This document shows, piece by piece, positions 9,667 through 21,500 of a stretch of DNA of 64,000 nucleotides. The stretch covers positions 2,792,501 through 2,856,500 of the forward strand of contig NC_073352.2 in assembly GCF_027580225.2 (NCBI RefSeq), read 5' to 3'. Under the pieces are notes generated by a model, which was not told the DNA's origin, did not search any database, and saw only the letters and a program-made list of their open reading frames with translations. This DNA comes from Misgurnus anguillicaudatus (lineage: Eukaryota > Chordata > Actinopteri > Cypriniformes > Cobitidae). Both the position numbers and the translations under genes were made by a program. Position 1 is the first letter of the stretch; each line of letters opens with the position of its first letter.

Positions 9667-11277
9667 TAGAGTTCTGGACATAACATTCAGTGCTTTCAGG
9701 CTAAATGTATTCATGTAAGTTTCAATTTAAGAAAGATTCCTGGACATAAAATTAGCAAATAATACAGCAGATGCCAACAGTGTCTTTGTGTTTTGAAAGA
9801 AGCAAACGAATCTTCTTTAGATCTGATAGTTTTTATGTATTTGTGGGTTTAACTCTGACTGTACAAGCCAACAGTCTGAGCATAGGCAGCAATAAACAGG
9901 AGCAGATTTGGTCAGCCCGGTTTCAACTCATCCTCTGTAGTCTAGTGGTTAGAGCACTGATTCTCCCATATGGGAGACCTGGGTTCAAGTCCCACAAGGT
10001 TTAAGTGGAGTTCTCTACTGACAAGTAGTCACTTCTTTATCTCTGATAGAGTTTGTGGGCAGCTTATTGCCTGCAAATTCTATTTTGCCTACCCAAATCC
10101 AGTAGGTTGTTCATTTTATTACTGTTCCTATGTCTCCTGAAGCAGTCTTCCTAGCTGATGTGGGCTTAAGATTTCTGCTGGACATTTGAGATGAAATTTA
10201 AGATAGAGTTCTGGACATAACATTCAGTGCTTTCAGGCTAAATGTATTCATGTAAGTTTCAATTTAAGAAAGATTCCTGGACATAAAATTAGCAAATAAT
10301 ACAGCAGATGCCAACAGTGTCTTTGTGTTTTGAAAGAAGCAAACAAATCTTCTTTAGATCTGATAGTTTTTATGTATTTGTGGGTTTAACTCTGACTGTA
10401 CAAGCCAACAGTCTGAGCATAGGCAGCAATAAACAGGAGCAGATTTTGTCAGCCCGGTTTCAACTCATCCTCTGTAGTCTAGTGGTTAGAGCACTGATTC
10501 TCCCATATGGGAGACCTGGGTTCAAGTCCCACAGGGTTTAAGTGGAGTTCTCTACTGACAAGTAGTCACTTCTTTATCTCTGATAGAGTTTGTGGGCAGC
10601 TTATAGCCTGCAAATTCTATTTTGCCTACCCAAATCCAGTAGGTTGTTCATTTTATTACTGTTCCTATGTCTCCTGAAGCAGTCTTCCTAGCTGATTTGG
10701 GCTTAAGATTTCTGCTGGACATTTGAGATGAAATTTAAGATAGAGTTCTGGACATAACATTCAGTGCTTTCAGGCTAAATGTATTCATGTAAGTTTCAAT
10801 TTAGGAAAGATTCCTGGACATAAAATTAGCAAATAATACAGCAGATGCCAACAGTGTCTTTGTGTTTTGAAAGAAGCAAACAAATCTTCTTTAGATCTGA
10901 TAGTTTTTATGTATTTGTGGGTTTAACTCTGACTGTACAAGCCAACAGTCTGAGCATAGGCAGCAATAAACAGGAGCAGACTTTGTCAGCCCGGTTTCAA
11001 CTCATCCTCTGTAGTCTAGTGGTTAGAGCACTGATTCTCCCATATGGGAGACCTGGGTTCAAGTCCCACAGGGTTTAAGTGGAGTTCTCTACTGACAAGT
11101 AGTCACTTCTTTATCTCTGATAGAGTTTGTGGGCAGCTTATAGGCTGAAAATTCTATTTTGCCTACCCAAATCCAGTAGGTTGTTCATTTTATTACTGTT
11201 CCTATGTCTCCTGAAGTAGTCTTCCTAGCTGATGTGGGCTTAAGATTTCTGCTGGACATTTGAGATGAAATTTAAGA

Positions 11278-14200
11278 TAGAGTTCTGGACATAACATTCA
11301 GTGCTTTCAGGCTAAATGTATTCATGTAAGTTTCAATTTAAGAAAGATTCCTGGACCTAAAATTAGCAAATAATACAGCAGATGCCAACAGTGTCTTTGT
11401 GTTTTGAAAGAAGCAAAGAAATCTTCTTTAGATCTGATAGTTTTTATGTATTTGTGGGTTTAACTCTGACTGTACAAGCCAACAATCTGAGCCTAGGCAG
11501 CAATAAACAGGAGCAGATTTTGTCAGCCCGGCTTCAACTCATCCTCTGTAGTCTAGTGGTTAGAGCACTGATTCTCCCATATGGGAGACCTGGGTTCAAG
11601 TCCCACAAGGTTTAAGTGGAGTTCTCTACTGACAAGTAGTCACTTCTTTATCTCTGATAGAGTTTGTGGGCAGCTTATTGCCTGCAAATTCTATTTTGCC
11701 TACCCAAATCCAGTAGGTTGTTCATTTTATTACTGTTCCTATGTCTCCTGAAGCAGTCTTCCTAGCTGATGTGGGCTTAAGATTTCTGCTGGACATTTGA
11801 GATGAAATTTAAGATAGAGTTCTGGACATAACATTCAGTGCTTTCAGGCTAAATGTATTCATGTAAGTTTCAATTTAAGAAAGATTCCTGGACATAAAAT
11901 TAGCAAATAATACAGCAGATGCCAACAGTGTCTTTGTGTTTTGAAAGAAGCAAACAAATCTTCTTTAGATCTGATAGTTTTTATGTATTTGTGGGTTTAA
12001 CTCTGACTGTACAAGCCAACAGTCTGAGCATAGGCAGCAATAAACAGGAGCAGATTTTGTCAGCCCGGTTTCAACTCATCCTCTGTAGTCTAGAGGTTAG
12101 AGCACTGATTCTCCCATATGGGAGACCTGGATTCAAGTCCCACAGGGTTTAAGTGGAGTTCTCTACTGACAAGTAGTCACTTCTTTATCTCTGATAGAGT
12201 TTGTGGGCAGCTTATAGGCTGAAAATTCTATTTTGCCTACCCAAATCCAGTAGGTTGTTCATTTTATTACTGTTCCTATGTGTCCTGAAGCAGTCTTCCT
12301 AGCTGATGTGGGCTTAAGATTTCTGCTGGACATTTGAGTTCAAATTTAATATAGAGTTCTGGACATAACATTCAGTGCTTTCAAGCAAAATGGATTTATG
12401 TAAGTTTCAATTTAAGAAAGATTCCTGGACCTAAAATTAGCAAATAATACAGCAGATGCCAACAGTGTCTTTGTGTTTTGAAAGAAGCAAACAAATCTTC
12501 TTTAGATCTGATAGTTTCTATGTATTTGTGGGTTTAACTCTGACTGTACAAGCCAACAGTCTGAGCATAGGCAGCAATAAACAGGAGCAGATTTTGTCAG
12601 CCCAGCTCCAACTCATCCTCTGTAGTCTAGTGGTTAGAGCACTGATTCTCCCATATGGGAGACCTGGGTTCAAGTCCCACAGGGTTTAAGTGGAGTTCTC
12701 TACTGGCAAGTACTCACTTCTTTATCTCTGATAGAGTTTGTGGGCAGCTTATAGCCTGCAAATTCTATTTTGCCTACCCAAATCCAGTAGGTTGTTCATT
12801 TTATTACTGTTCCTATGTCTCCTGAAGCAGTCTTCATAGCTAATGTGGGCTTAAAGTTTCTGCTGGACATTTGAGTTCAAATTTAATATAGAGTTCTGGA
12901 CATAACATTCAGTGCTTTCCAGCAAAATGGATTCATGTAAGTTTCAATTTAAGAAAGATTCCTGGACCTAAAATTAGCAAATAATACAGCAGATGCCAAC
13001 AGTGTCTTTGTGTTTTGACAGAAGCAAACAAATCTTCTTTAGATCTGATAGTTTTTATGTATTTGTGGGTTTAACTCTGACTGTACAAGCCAACAGTCTG
13101 AGCATAGGCAGCAATAAACAGGAGCAGATTTTGTCAGCCCGGTTTCAACTCATCCTCTGTAGTCTAGTGGTTAGAGCACTGATTCTCCCATATGGGAGAC
13201 CTGGGTTCAAGTCCCACAGGGTTTAAGTGGAGTTCTCTACTGACAAGTAGTCACTTCTTTATCTCTGATAGAGTTTGTGGGCAGCTTATTGCCTGCAAAT
13301 TTTATTTTGCCTACCCAAATCCAGTAGGTTGTTCATTTTATTACTGTTCCTATGTCTCCTGAAGCAGTCTTCCTAGCTGATGTGGGCTTAAGATTTCTGC
13401 TGGACATTTGAGATGAAATTTAAGATAGAGTTCTGGACATAACATTCAGTGCTTTCAGGCTAAATGTATTCATGTAAGTTTCAATTTAAGAAAGATTCCT
13501 GGACATAAAATTAGCAAATAATACAGCAGATGCCAACAGTGTCTTTGTGTTTTGAAAGAAGCAAACGAATCTTCTTTAGATCTGATAGTTTTTATGTATT
13601 TGTGGGTTTAACTCTGACTGTACAAGCCAACAGTCTGAGCATAGGCAGCAATAAACAGGAGCAGATTTGGTCAGCTTGGTTTCAACTCATCCTCTGTAGT
13701 CTAGTGGTTAGAGCACTGATTCTCCCATATGGGAGACCTGGGTTCAAGTCCCACAGGGTTTAAGTGGAGTTCTCTACTGACAAGTAGTCACTTCTTTATC
13801 TCTGATAGAGTTAGTGGGCAGCTTATAGCCTGCAAATTCTATTTTGCCTACCCAAATCCAGTAGGTTGTTCATTTTATTACTGTTCCTATGTCTCCTGAA
13901 GCAGTCTTCCTAGCTGATGTGGGCTTAAGATTTCTGCTAGACATTTGAGATGAAATTTAAGATAGAGTTCTGGACATAACATTCAGTGCTTTCAGGCTAA
14001 ATGTATTAATGTAAGTTTCAATTTAAGAAAGATTCCTGGACATAAAATTAGCAAATAATACAGCAGATGCCAACAGTGTCTTTGTGTTTTGAAAGAAGCA
14101 AACAAATCTTCTTTAGATCTGATAGTTTTTATGTATTTGTGGGTTTAACTCTGACTGTACAAGCCAACAGTCTGGGCATAGGCAGCAATAAACAGAAGCA

Positions 14201-15573
14201 GATTTTGTCAGCCCAGCTTCAACTCATCCTTTGTAGTCTAGTGGTTAGAGCACTGATTCTCCCATATGGGAGACCTGGGTTCAAGTCCCACAGGGTTTAA
14301 GTGGAGTTCTCTACTGACAAGTAGTCACTTCTTTATCTCTGATAGAGTTTGTGGGCAGCTTATAGCCTGCAAATTCTATTTTGCCTACCCAAATCCAGTA
14401 GGTTGTTCATTTTATTACTGTTCCTATGTCTCCTGAAGCAGTCTTCCTAGCTGATGTGGGCTTAAGATTTCTGCTGGACATTTGAGATGAAATTTAAGAT
14501 AGAGTTCTGGACATAACATTCAGTGCTTTCAGGCTAAATGTATTCATGTAAGTTTCAATTTAAGAAAGATTCCTGGACAAAAAATTAGCAAATAATACAG
14601 CAGATGCCAACAGTGTCTTTGTGTTTTGAAAGAAGCAAAGAAATCTTCTTTAGATCTGATAGTTTTTATGTATTTGTGGGTTTAACTCTGACTGTACAAG
14701 CCAACAGTCTGAGCATAGGCAGCAATAAACAGGAGCAGATTTTGTCAGCCCTGTTTCAACTCATCCTCTGTAGTCTAGTGGTTAGAGCACTGATTCTCCC
14801 ATATGGGAGACCTGGGTTAAAGTCCCACAGGGTTTAAGTGGAGTTCTCTACTGACAAGTAGTCACTTCTTTATCTCTGATAGAGTTTGTGGGCAGCTAAT
14901 AGCCTGCAAATTCTATTTTGCCTACCCAAATCCAGTAGGTTGTTCATTTTATTACTGTTCCTATGTCTCCTGAAGCAGTCTTCATAGCTAATGTGGGCTT
15001 AAAGTTTCTGCTGGACATTTGAGTTCAAATTTAATATAGAGTTCTGGACATAACATTCAGTGCTTTCCAGCAAAATGGATTCATGTAAGTTTCAATTTAA
15101 GAAAGATTCCTGGACCTAAAATTAGCAAATAATACAGCAGATGCCAACAGTGTCTTTGTGTTTTGACAGAAGCAAACAAATCTTCTTTAGATCTGATAGT
15201 TTTTATGTATTTGTGGGTTTAACTCTGACTGTACAAGCCAACAGTCTGAGCATAGGCAGCAATAAACAGGAGCAGATTTTGTCAGCCCGGTTTCAACTCA
15301 TCCTCTGTAGTCTAGTGGTTAGAGCACTGATTCTCCCATATGGGAGACCTGGGTTCAAGTCCCACAGGGTTTAAGTGGAGTTCTCTACTGAGAAGTAGTC
15401 ACTTCTTTATCTCTGATAGAGTTTGTGGGCAGCTTATAGCCTGCAAATTCTATTTTGCCTACGCAAATCCAGTAGGTTGTTCATTTTATTACTGTTCCTA
15501 TGTGTCCTGAAGCAGTCTTCCTAGCTGATGTGGGCTTAAGATTTTTGCTGGACATTTGAGATGAAATTTAAGA
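11278..15573. repeat. Reshuffled segment of eight monomers
   Basis: Eight 537-bp monomers reuse variants of the left higher-order repeat in a new order. 11278-11814 is a GCAAAGAAATC type. 12352-13962 runs like the monomers 7-9 of copy 1 (CTGGCAAGTACTC, TTTTGACAG, AAACGAATC). 13963-14499 is again the GTCTGGGCATAGG type after TGCTAGACATT. 15037-15573 is a second TTTTGACAG monomer with CCTACGCAAATCC. No gene other than the repeated tRNA-like segment is present. Confidence 0.75.
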
Positions 15574-18500
15574 TAGAGTTCTGGACATAACATTCAGTGC
15601 TTTCAGGCTAAATGTATTCATGTAAGTTTCAATTTAAGAAAGATTCCTGGACATAAAATTAGCAAATAATACAGCAGATGCCAACAGTGTCTTTGTGTTT
15701 TGAAAGAAGCAAACAAATCTTCTTTAGATCTGATAGTTTTTATGTATTTGTGGGTTTAACTCTGACTGTACAAGCCAACAGTCTGAGCATAGGCAGCAAT
15801 AAACAGGAGCAGATTTTGTCAGCCCGGTTTCAACTCATCCTCTGTAGTCTAGTGGTTAGAGCACTGATTCTCCCATATGGGAGACCTGGGTTCAAGTCCC
15901 ACAGGGTTTAAGTGGAGTTCTCTACTGACACGTAGTCACTTCTTTATCTCTGATAGAGTTTGTGGGCAGCTTATAGCCTGCAAATTCTATTTTGCCTACC
16001 CAAATCCAGTAGGTTGTTCATTTTATTACTGTTCCTATGTCTCCTGAAGCAGTCTTCCTAGCTGATGTGGGCTTAAGATTTCTGCTGGACATTTGAGATG
16101 AAATTTAAGATAGAGTTCTGGACATAACATTCAGTGCTTTCAGGCTAAATGTATTCATGTAAGTTTCAATTTAAGAAAGATTCCTGGACATAAAATTAGC
16201 AAATAATACAGCAGATGCCAACAGTGTCTTTGTGTTTTGAAAGAAGCAAACAAATCTTCTTTAGATCTGATAGTTTTTATGTATTTGTGGGTTTAACTCT
16301 GACTGTACAAGCCAACAGTCTGAGCATAGGCAGCAATAAACAGGAGCAGATTTTGTCAGCCCGGCTCCAACTCATCCTCTGTAGTCTAGTGGTTAGAGCA
16401 CTGATTCTCTTATATGTGAGACCTGGGTTCAAGTCCCACAGGGTTTAAGTGGAGTTCTCTACTGACAAGTAGTCACTTCTTTATCTCTGATAGAGTTTGT
16501 GGGCAGCTTATAGCCTGCAAATTCTATTTTGCCTACCCAAATCCAGTAGGTTGTTCATTTTATTACTGTTCCTATGTCTCCTGAAGCAGTCTTCATAGCT
16601 AATGTGGGCTTAAAGTTTCTGCTGGACATTTGAGTTCAAATTTAATATAGAGTTCTGGACATAACATTCAGTGCTTTCCAGCAAAATGGATTCATGTAAG
16701 TTTCAATTTAAGAAAGATTCCTGGACCTAAAATTAGCAAATAATACAGCAGATGCCAACAGTGTCTTTGTGTTTTGAAAGAAGCAAACAAATCTTCTTTA
16801 GATCTGATAGTTTTTATGTATTTGTGGGTTTAACTCTGACTGTACAAGCCAACAGTCTGAGCATAGGCAGCAATAAACAGGAGCAGATTTTGTCAGCCCG
16901 GCTTCAACTCATCCTCTGTAGTCTAGTGGTTAGAGCACTGATTCTCCCATATGGGAGACCTGGGTTCAAGTCCCACAGGGTTTAAGTGGAGTTCTCTACT
17001 GACAAGTAGTCACTTCTTTATCTCTGATAGAGTTTGTGGGCAGCTTATAGCCTGCAAATTCTATTTTGCCTACCCAAATCCAGTAGGTTGTTCATTTTAT
17101 TACTGTTCCTATGTCTCCTGAAGCAGTCTTCCTAGCTGATGTGGGCTTAAGATTTCTGCTGGACATTTGAGATGAAATTTAAGATAGAGTTCTGGACATA
17201 ACATTCAGTGCTTTCAGGCTAAATGTATTCATGTAAGTTTCAATTTAAGAAAGATTCCTGGACATAAAATTAGCAAATAATACAGCAGATGCCAACAGTG
17301 TCTTTGTGTTTTGAAAGAAGCAAACAAATCTTCTTTAGATCTGATAGTTTTTATGTATTTGTGGGTTTAACTCTGACTGTACAAGCCAACAGTCTGAGCA
17401 TAGGCAGCAATAAACAGGAGCAGATTTTGTCAGCCCGGCTTCAACTCATCCTCTGTAGTCTAGTGGTTAGAGCACTGATTCTCCCATATGGGAGACCTGG
17501 GTTCAAGTCCCACAGGGTTTAAGTGGAGTTCTCTACTGACAAGTAGTCACTTCTTTATCTCTGATAGAGTTTGTGGGCAGCTTATAGCCTGCAAATTCTA
17601 TTTTGCCTACCCAAATCCAGTAGGTTGTTCATTTTATTACTGTTCCTATGTCTCCTGAAGCAGTCTTCATAGCTAATGTGGGCTTAAAGTTTCTGCTGGA
17701 CATTTGAGTTCAAATTTAATATAGAGTTCTGGACATAACATTCAGTGCTTTCCAGCAAAATGGATTCATGTAAGTTTCAATTTAAGAAAGATTCCTGGAC
17801 CTAAAATTAGCAAATAATACAGCAGATGCCAACAGTGTCTTTGTGTTTTGAAAGAAGCAAACAAATCTTCTTTAGATCTGATAGTTTTTATGTATTTGTG
17901 GGTTTAACTCTGACTGTACAAGCCAACAGTCTGAGCATAGGCAGCAATAAACAGGAGCAGATTTTGTCAGCCAAGCTTCAACTCATCCTCTGTAGTCTAG
18001 TGGTTAGAGCACTGATTCTCCCATATGGGAGACCTGGGTTCAAGTCCCACAGGGTTTAAGTGGAGTTCTCTACTGACAAGTAGTCACTTCTTTATCTCTG
18101 ATAGAGTTTGTGGGCAGTTAATAGCCTGCAAATTCTATTTTGCCTACCCAAATCCAGTAGGTTGTTCATTTTATTACTGTTCCTATGTCTCCTGAAGCAG
18201 TCTTCCTAGCTGATGTGGGCTTAAGATTTCTGCTGGACATTTGAGATGAAATTTAAGATAGAGTTCTGGACATAACATTCAGTGCTTTCAGGCTAAATGT
18301 ATTCATGTAAGTTTCAATTTAAGAAAGATTCCTGGACATAAAATTAGCAAATAATACAGCAGATGCCAACAGTGTCTTTGTGTTTTGAAAGAAGCAAACA
18401 AATCTTCTTTAGATCTGATAGTTTTTATGTATTTGTGGGTTTAACTCTGACTGTACAAGCCAACAGTCTGAGCATAGGCAGCAATAAACAGGAGCAGATT

Positions 18501-21500
18501 TTGTCAGCCCGGTTTCAACTCATCCTCTGTAGTCTAGTGGTTAGAGCATTGATTCTCCCATATGGGAGACCTGGGTTCAAGTCCCACAGGGTTTAAGTGG
18601 AGTTCTCTACTGACAAGTAGTCACTTCTTTATCTCTGATAGAGTTTGTGGGCAGCTTATAGCCTGCAAATTCTATTTTGCCTACCCAAATCCAGTAGGTT
18701 GTTCATTTTATTACTGTTCCTATGTCTCCTGAAGCAGTCTTCATAGCTGATGTGGGCTTAAGGTTTCTGCTGGACATTTGAGTACAAATTTTATATAGAG
18801 TTCTGGACATAACATTCAGTGCTTTCAAGCAAAATGGATTCATGTAAGTTTGAATTTGAGAAAGATTCCTGGACATTAAATTAGCAAATGATACAGCAGA
18901 TGCCAACAGTGTCTTTGGGTATTGAAAGAAGCAAACAAATCTTCTTTAGATCTGATAGTTTTTATGTATTTGTGGGTTTAACTCTGACTGTACAAGCCAA
19001 CAGTCTGAGCATAGGCAGCAATAAACAGGAGCAGATTTTGTCAGCCCGGCTTCAACTCATCCTCTGTAGTCTAGTGGTTAGAGCACTGATTCTCCCATAT
19101 GGGAGACCTGGGTTCAAGTCCCACAGGGTTTAAGTGGAGTTCTCTACTGACAAGTAGTCACTTCTTTATCTCTGATAGAGTTTGTGGGCAGCTTATAGCC
19201 TGCAAATTCTATTTTGCCTACCCAAATCCAGTAGGTTGTTCATTTTATTACTGTTCCTATGTCTCCTGAAGCAGTCTTCCTAGCTGATGTGGGCTTAAGA
19301 TTTCTGCTGGACATTTGAGATGAAATTTAAGATAGAGTTCTGGACATAACATTCAGTGCTTTCAGGCTAAATGTATTCATGTAAGTTTCAATTTAAGAAA
19401 GATTCCTGGACATAAAATTAGCAAATAATACAGCAGATGCCAACAGTGTCTTTGTGTTTTGAAAGAAGCAAACAAATCTTCTTTAGATCTGATAGTTTTT
19501 ATGTATTTGTGGGTTTAACTCTGACTGTACAAGCCAACAGTCTGAGCATAGGCAGCAATAAACAGGAGCAGATTTTGTCAGCCCGGTTTCAACTCATCCT
19601 CTGTAGTCTAGTGGTTAGAGCACTGATTCTCCCATATGGGAGACCTGGGTTCAAGTCCCACAGGGTTTAAGTGGAGTTCTCTACTGACAAGTAGTCACTT
19701 CTTTATCTCTGATAGAGTTTGTGGGCAGCTTATAGCCTGCAAATTCTATTTTGCCTACCCAAATCCAGTAGGTTGTTCATTTTATTACTGTTCCTATGTC
19801 TCCTGAAGCAGTCTTCCTAGCTGATGTGGGCTTAAGATTTCTGCTGGACATTTGAGATGAAATTTAAGATAGAGTTCTGGACATAACATTCAGTGCTTTC
19901 AGGCTAAATGTATTCATGTAAGTTTCAATTTAAGAAAGATTCCTGGACATAAAATTAGCAAATAATACAGCAGATGCCAACAGTGTCTTTGTGTTTTGAA
20001 AGAAGCAAACAAATCTTCTTTAGATCTGATAGTTTTTATGTATTTGTGGGTTTAACTCTGACTGTACAAGCCAACAGTCTGAGCATAGGCAGCAATAAAC
20101 AGGAGCAGATTTTGTCAGCCGGCTTCAACTCATCCTCTGTAGTCTAGTGGTTAGAGCACTGATTCTCCCATATGGGAGACCTGGGTTCAAGTCCCACAGG
20201 GTTTAAGTGGAGTTCTCTACTGACAAGTAGTCACTTCTTTATCTCTGATAGAGTTTGTGGGCAGCTTATAGCCTGCAAATTCTATTTTGCCTACCCAAAT
20301 CCAGTAGGTTGTTCATTTTATTACTGTTCCTATGTCTCCTGAAGCAGTCTTCCTAGCTGATGTGGGCTTAAGATTTCTGCTGGACATTTGAGATGAAATT
20401 TAAGATAGAGTTCTGGACATAACATTCAGTGCTTTCAGGCTAAATGTATTCATGTAAGTTTCAATTTAAGAAAGATTCCTGGACATAAAATTAGCAAATA
20501 ATACAGCAGATGCCAACAGTGTCTTTGTGTTTTGAAAGAAGCAAACAAATCTTCTTTAGATCTGATAGTTTTTATGTATTTGTGGGTTTAACTCTGACTG
20601 TACAAGCCAACAGTCTGAGCATAGGCAGCAATAAACAGGAGCAGATTTTGTCAGCCCGGTTTCAACTCATCCTCTGTAGTCTAGTGGTTAGAGCACTGAT
20701 TCTCCCATATGGGAGACCTGGGTTCAAGTCCCACAGGGTTTAAGTGGAGTTCTCTACTGACAAGTAGTCACTTCTTTATCTCTGATATAGTTTGTGGGCA
20801 GCTTATAGCCTGCAAATTCTATTTTGCCTACCCAAATCCAGTAGGTTGTTCATTTTATTACTGTTCCTATGTCTCCTGAAGCAGTCTTCCTAGCTGATGT
20901 GGGCTTAAGATTTCTGCTGGACATTTGAGATGAAATTTAAGATAGAGTTCTGGACATAACATTCAGTGCTTTCAGGCTAAATGTATTCATGTAAGTTTCA
21001 ATTTAAGAAAGATTCCTGGACATAAAATTAGCAAATAATACAGCAGATGCCAACAGTGTCTTTGTGTTTTGAAAGAAGCAAACAAATCTTCTTTAGATCT
21101 GATAGTTTTTATGTATTTGTGGGTTTAACTCTGACTGTACAAGCCAACAGTCTGAGCATAGGCAGCAATAAACAGGAGCAGATTTTGTCAGCCCGGCTTC
21201 AACTCATCCTCTGTAGTCTAGTGGTTAGAGCACTGATTCTCCCATATGGGAGACCTGGGTTCAAGTCCCACAGGGTTTAAGTGGAGTTCTCTACTGACAA
21301 GTAGTCACTTCTTTATCTCTGATAGAGTTTGTGGGCAGCTTATAGCCTGCAAATTCTATTTTGCCTACCCAAATCCAGTAGGTTGTTCATTTTATTACTG
21401 TTCCTATGTCTCCTGAAGCAGTCTTCCTAGCTGATGTGGGCTTAAGATTTCTGCTGGACATTTGAGATGAAATTTAAGATAGAGTTCTGGACATAACATT

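Larger units (their letters stand above)
6445..11277. repeat. Left higher-order repeat, copy 2 (9 monomers, two lost)
   Basis: The variant order of copy 1 repeats here, with two pairs of monomers fused into single hybrids (8056-8592 and 9130-9666). So 11 monomers became 9 with no change in the 537-bp phase. The last monomer starts like the eleventh of copy 1 (shared TTTAGGAAAG before it) but is followed by a GCAAAGAAATC monomer, as after the third and fifth of copy 1. Copy 2 therefore ends by switching register. Confidence 0.8.
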
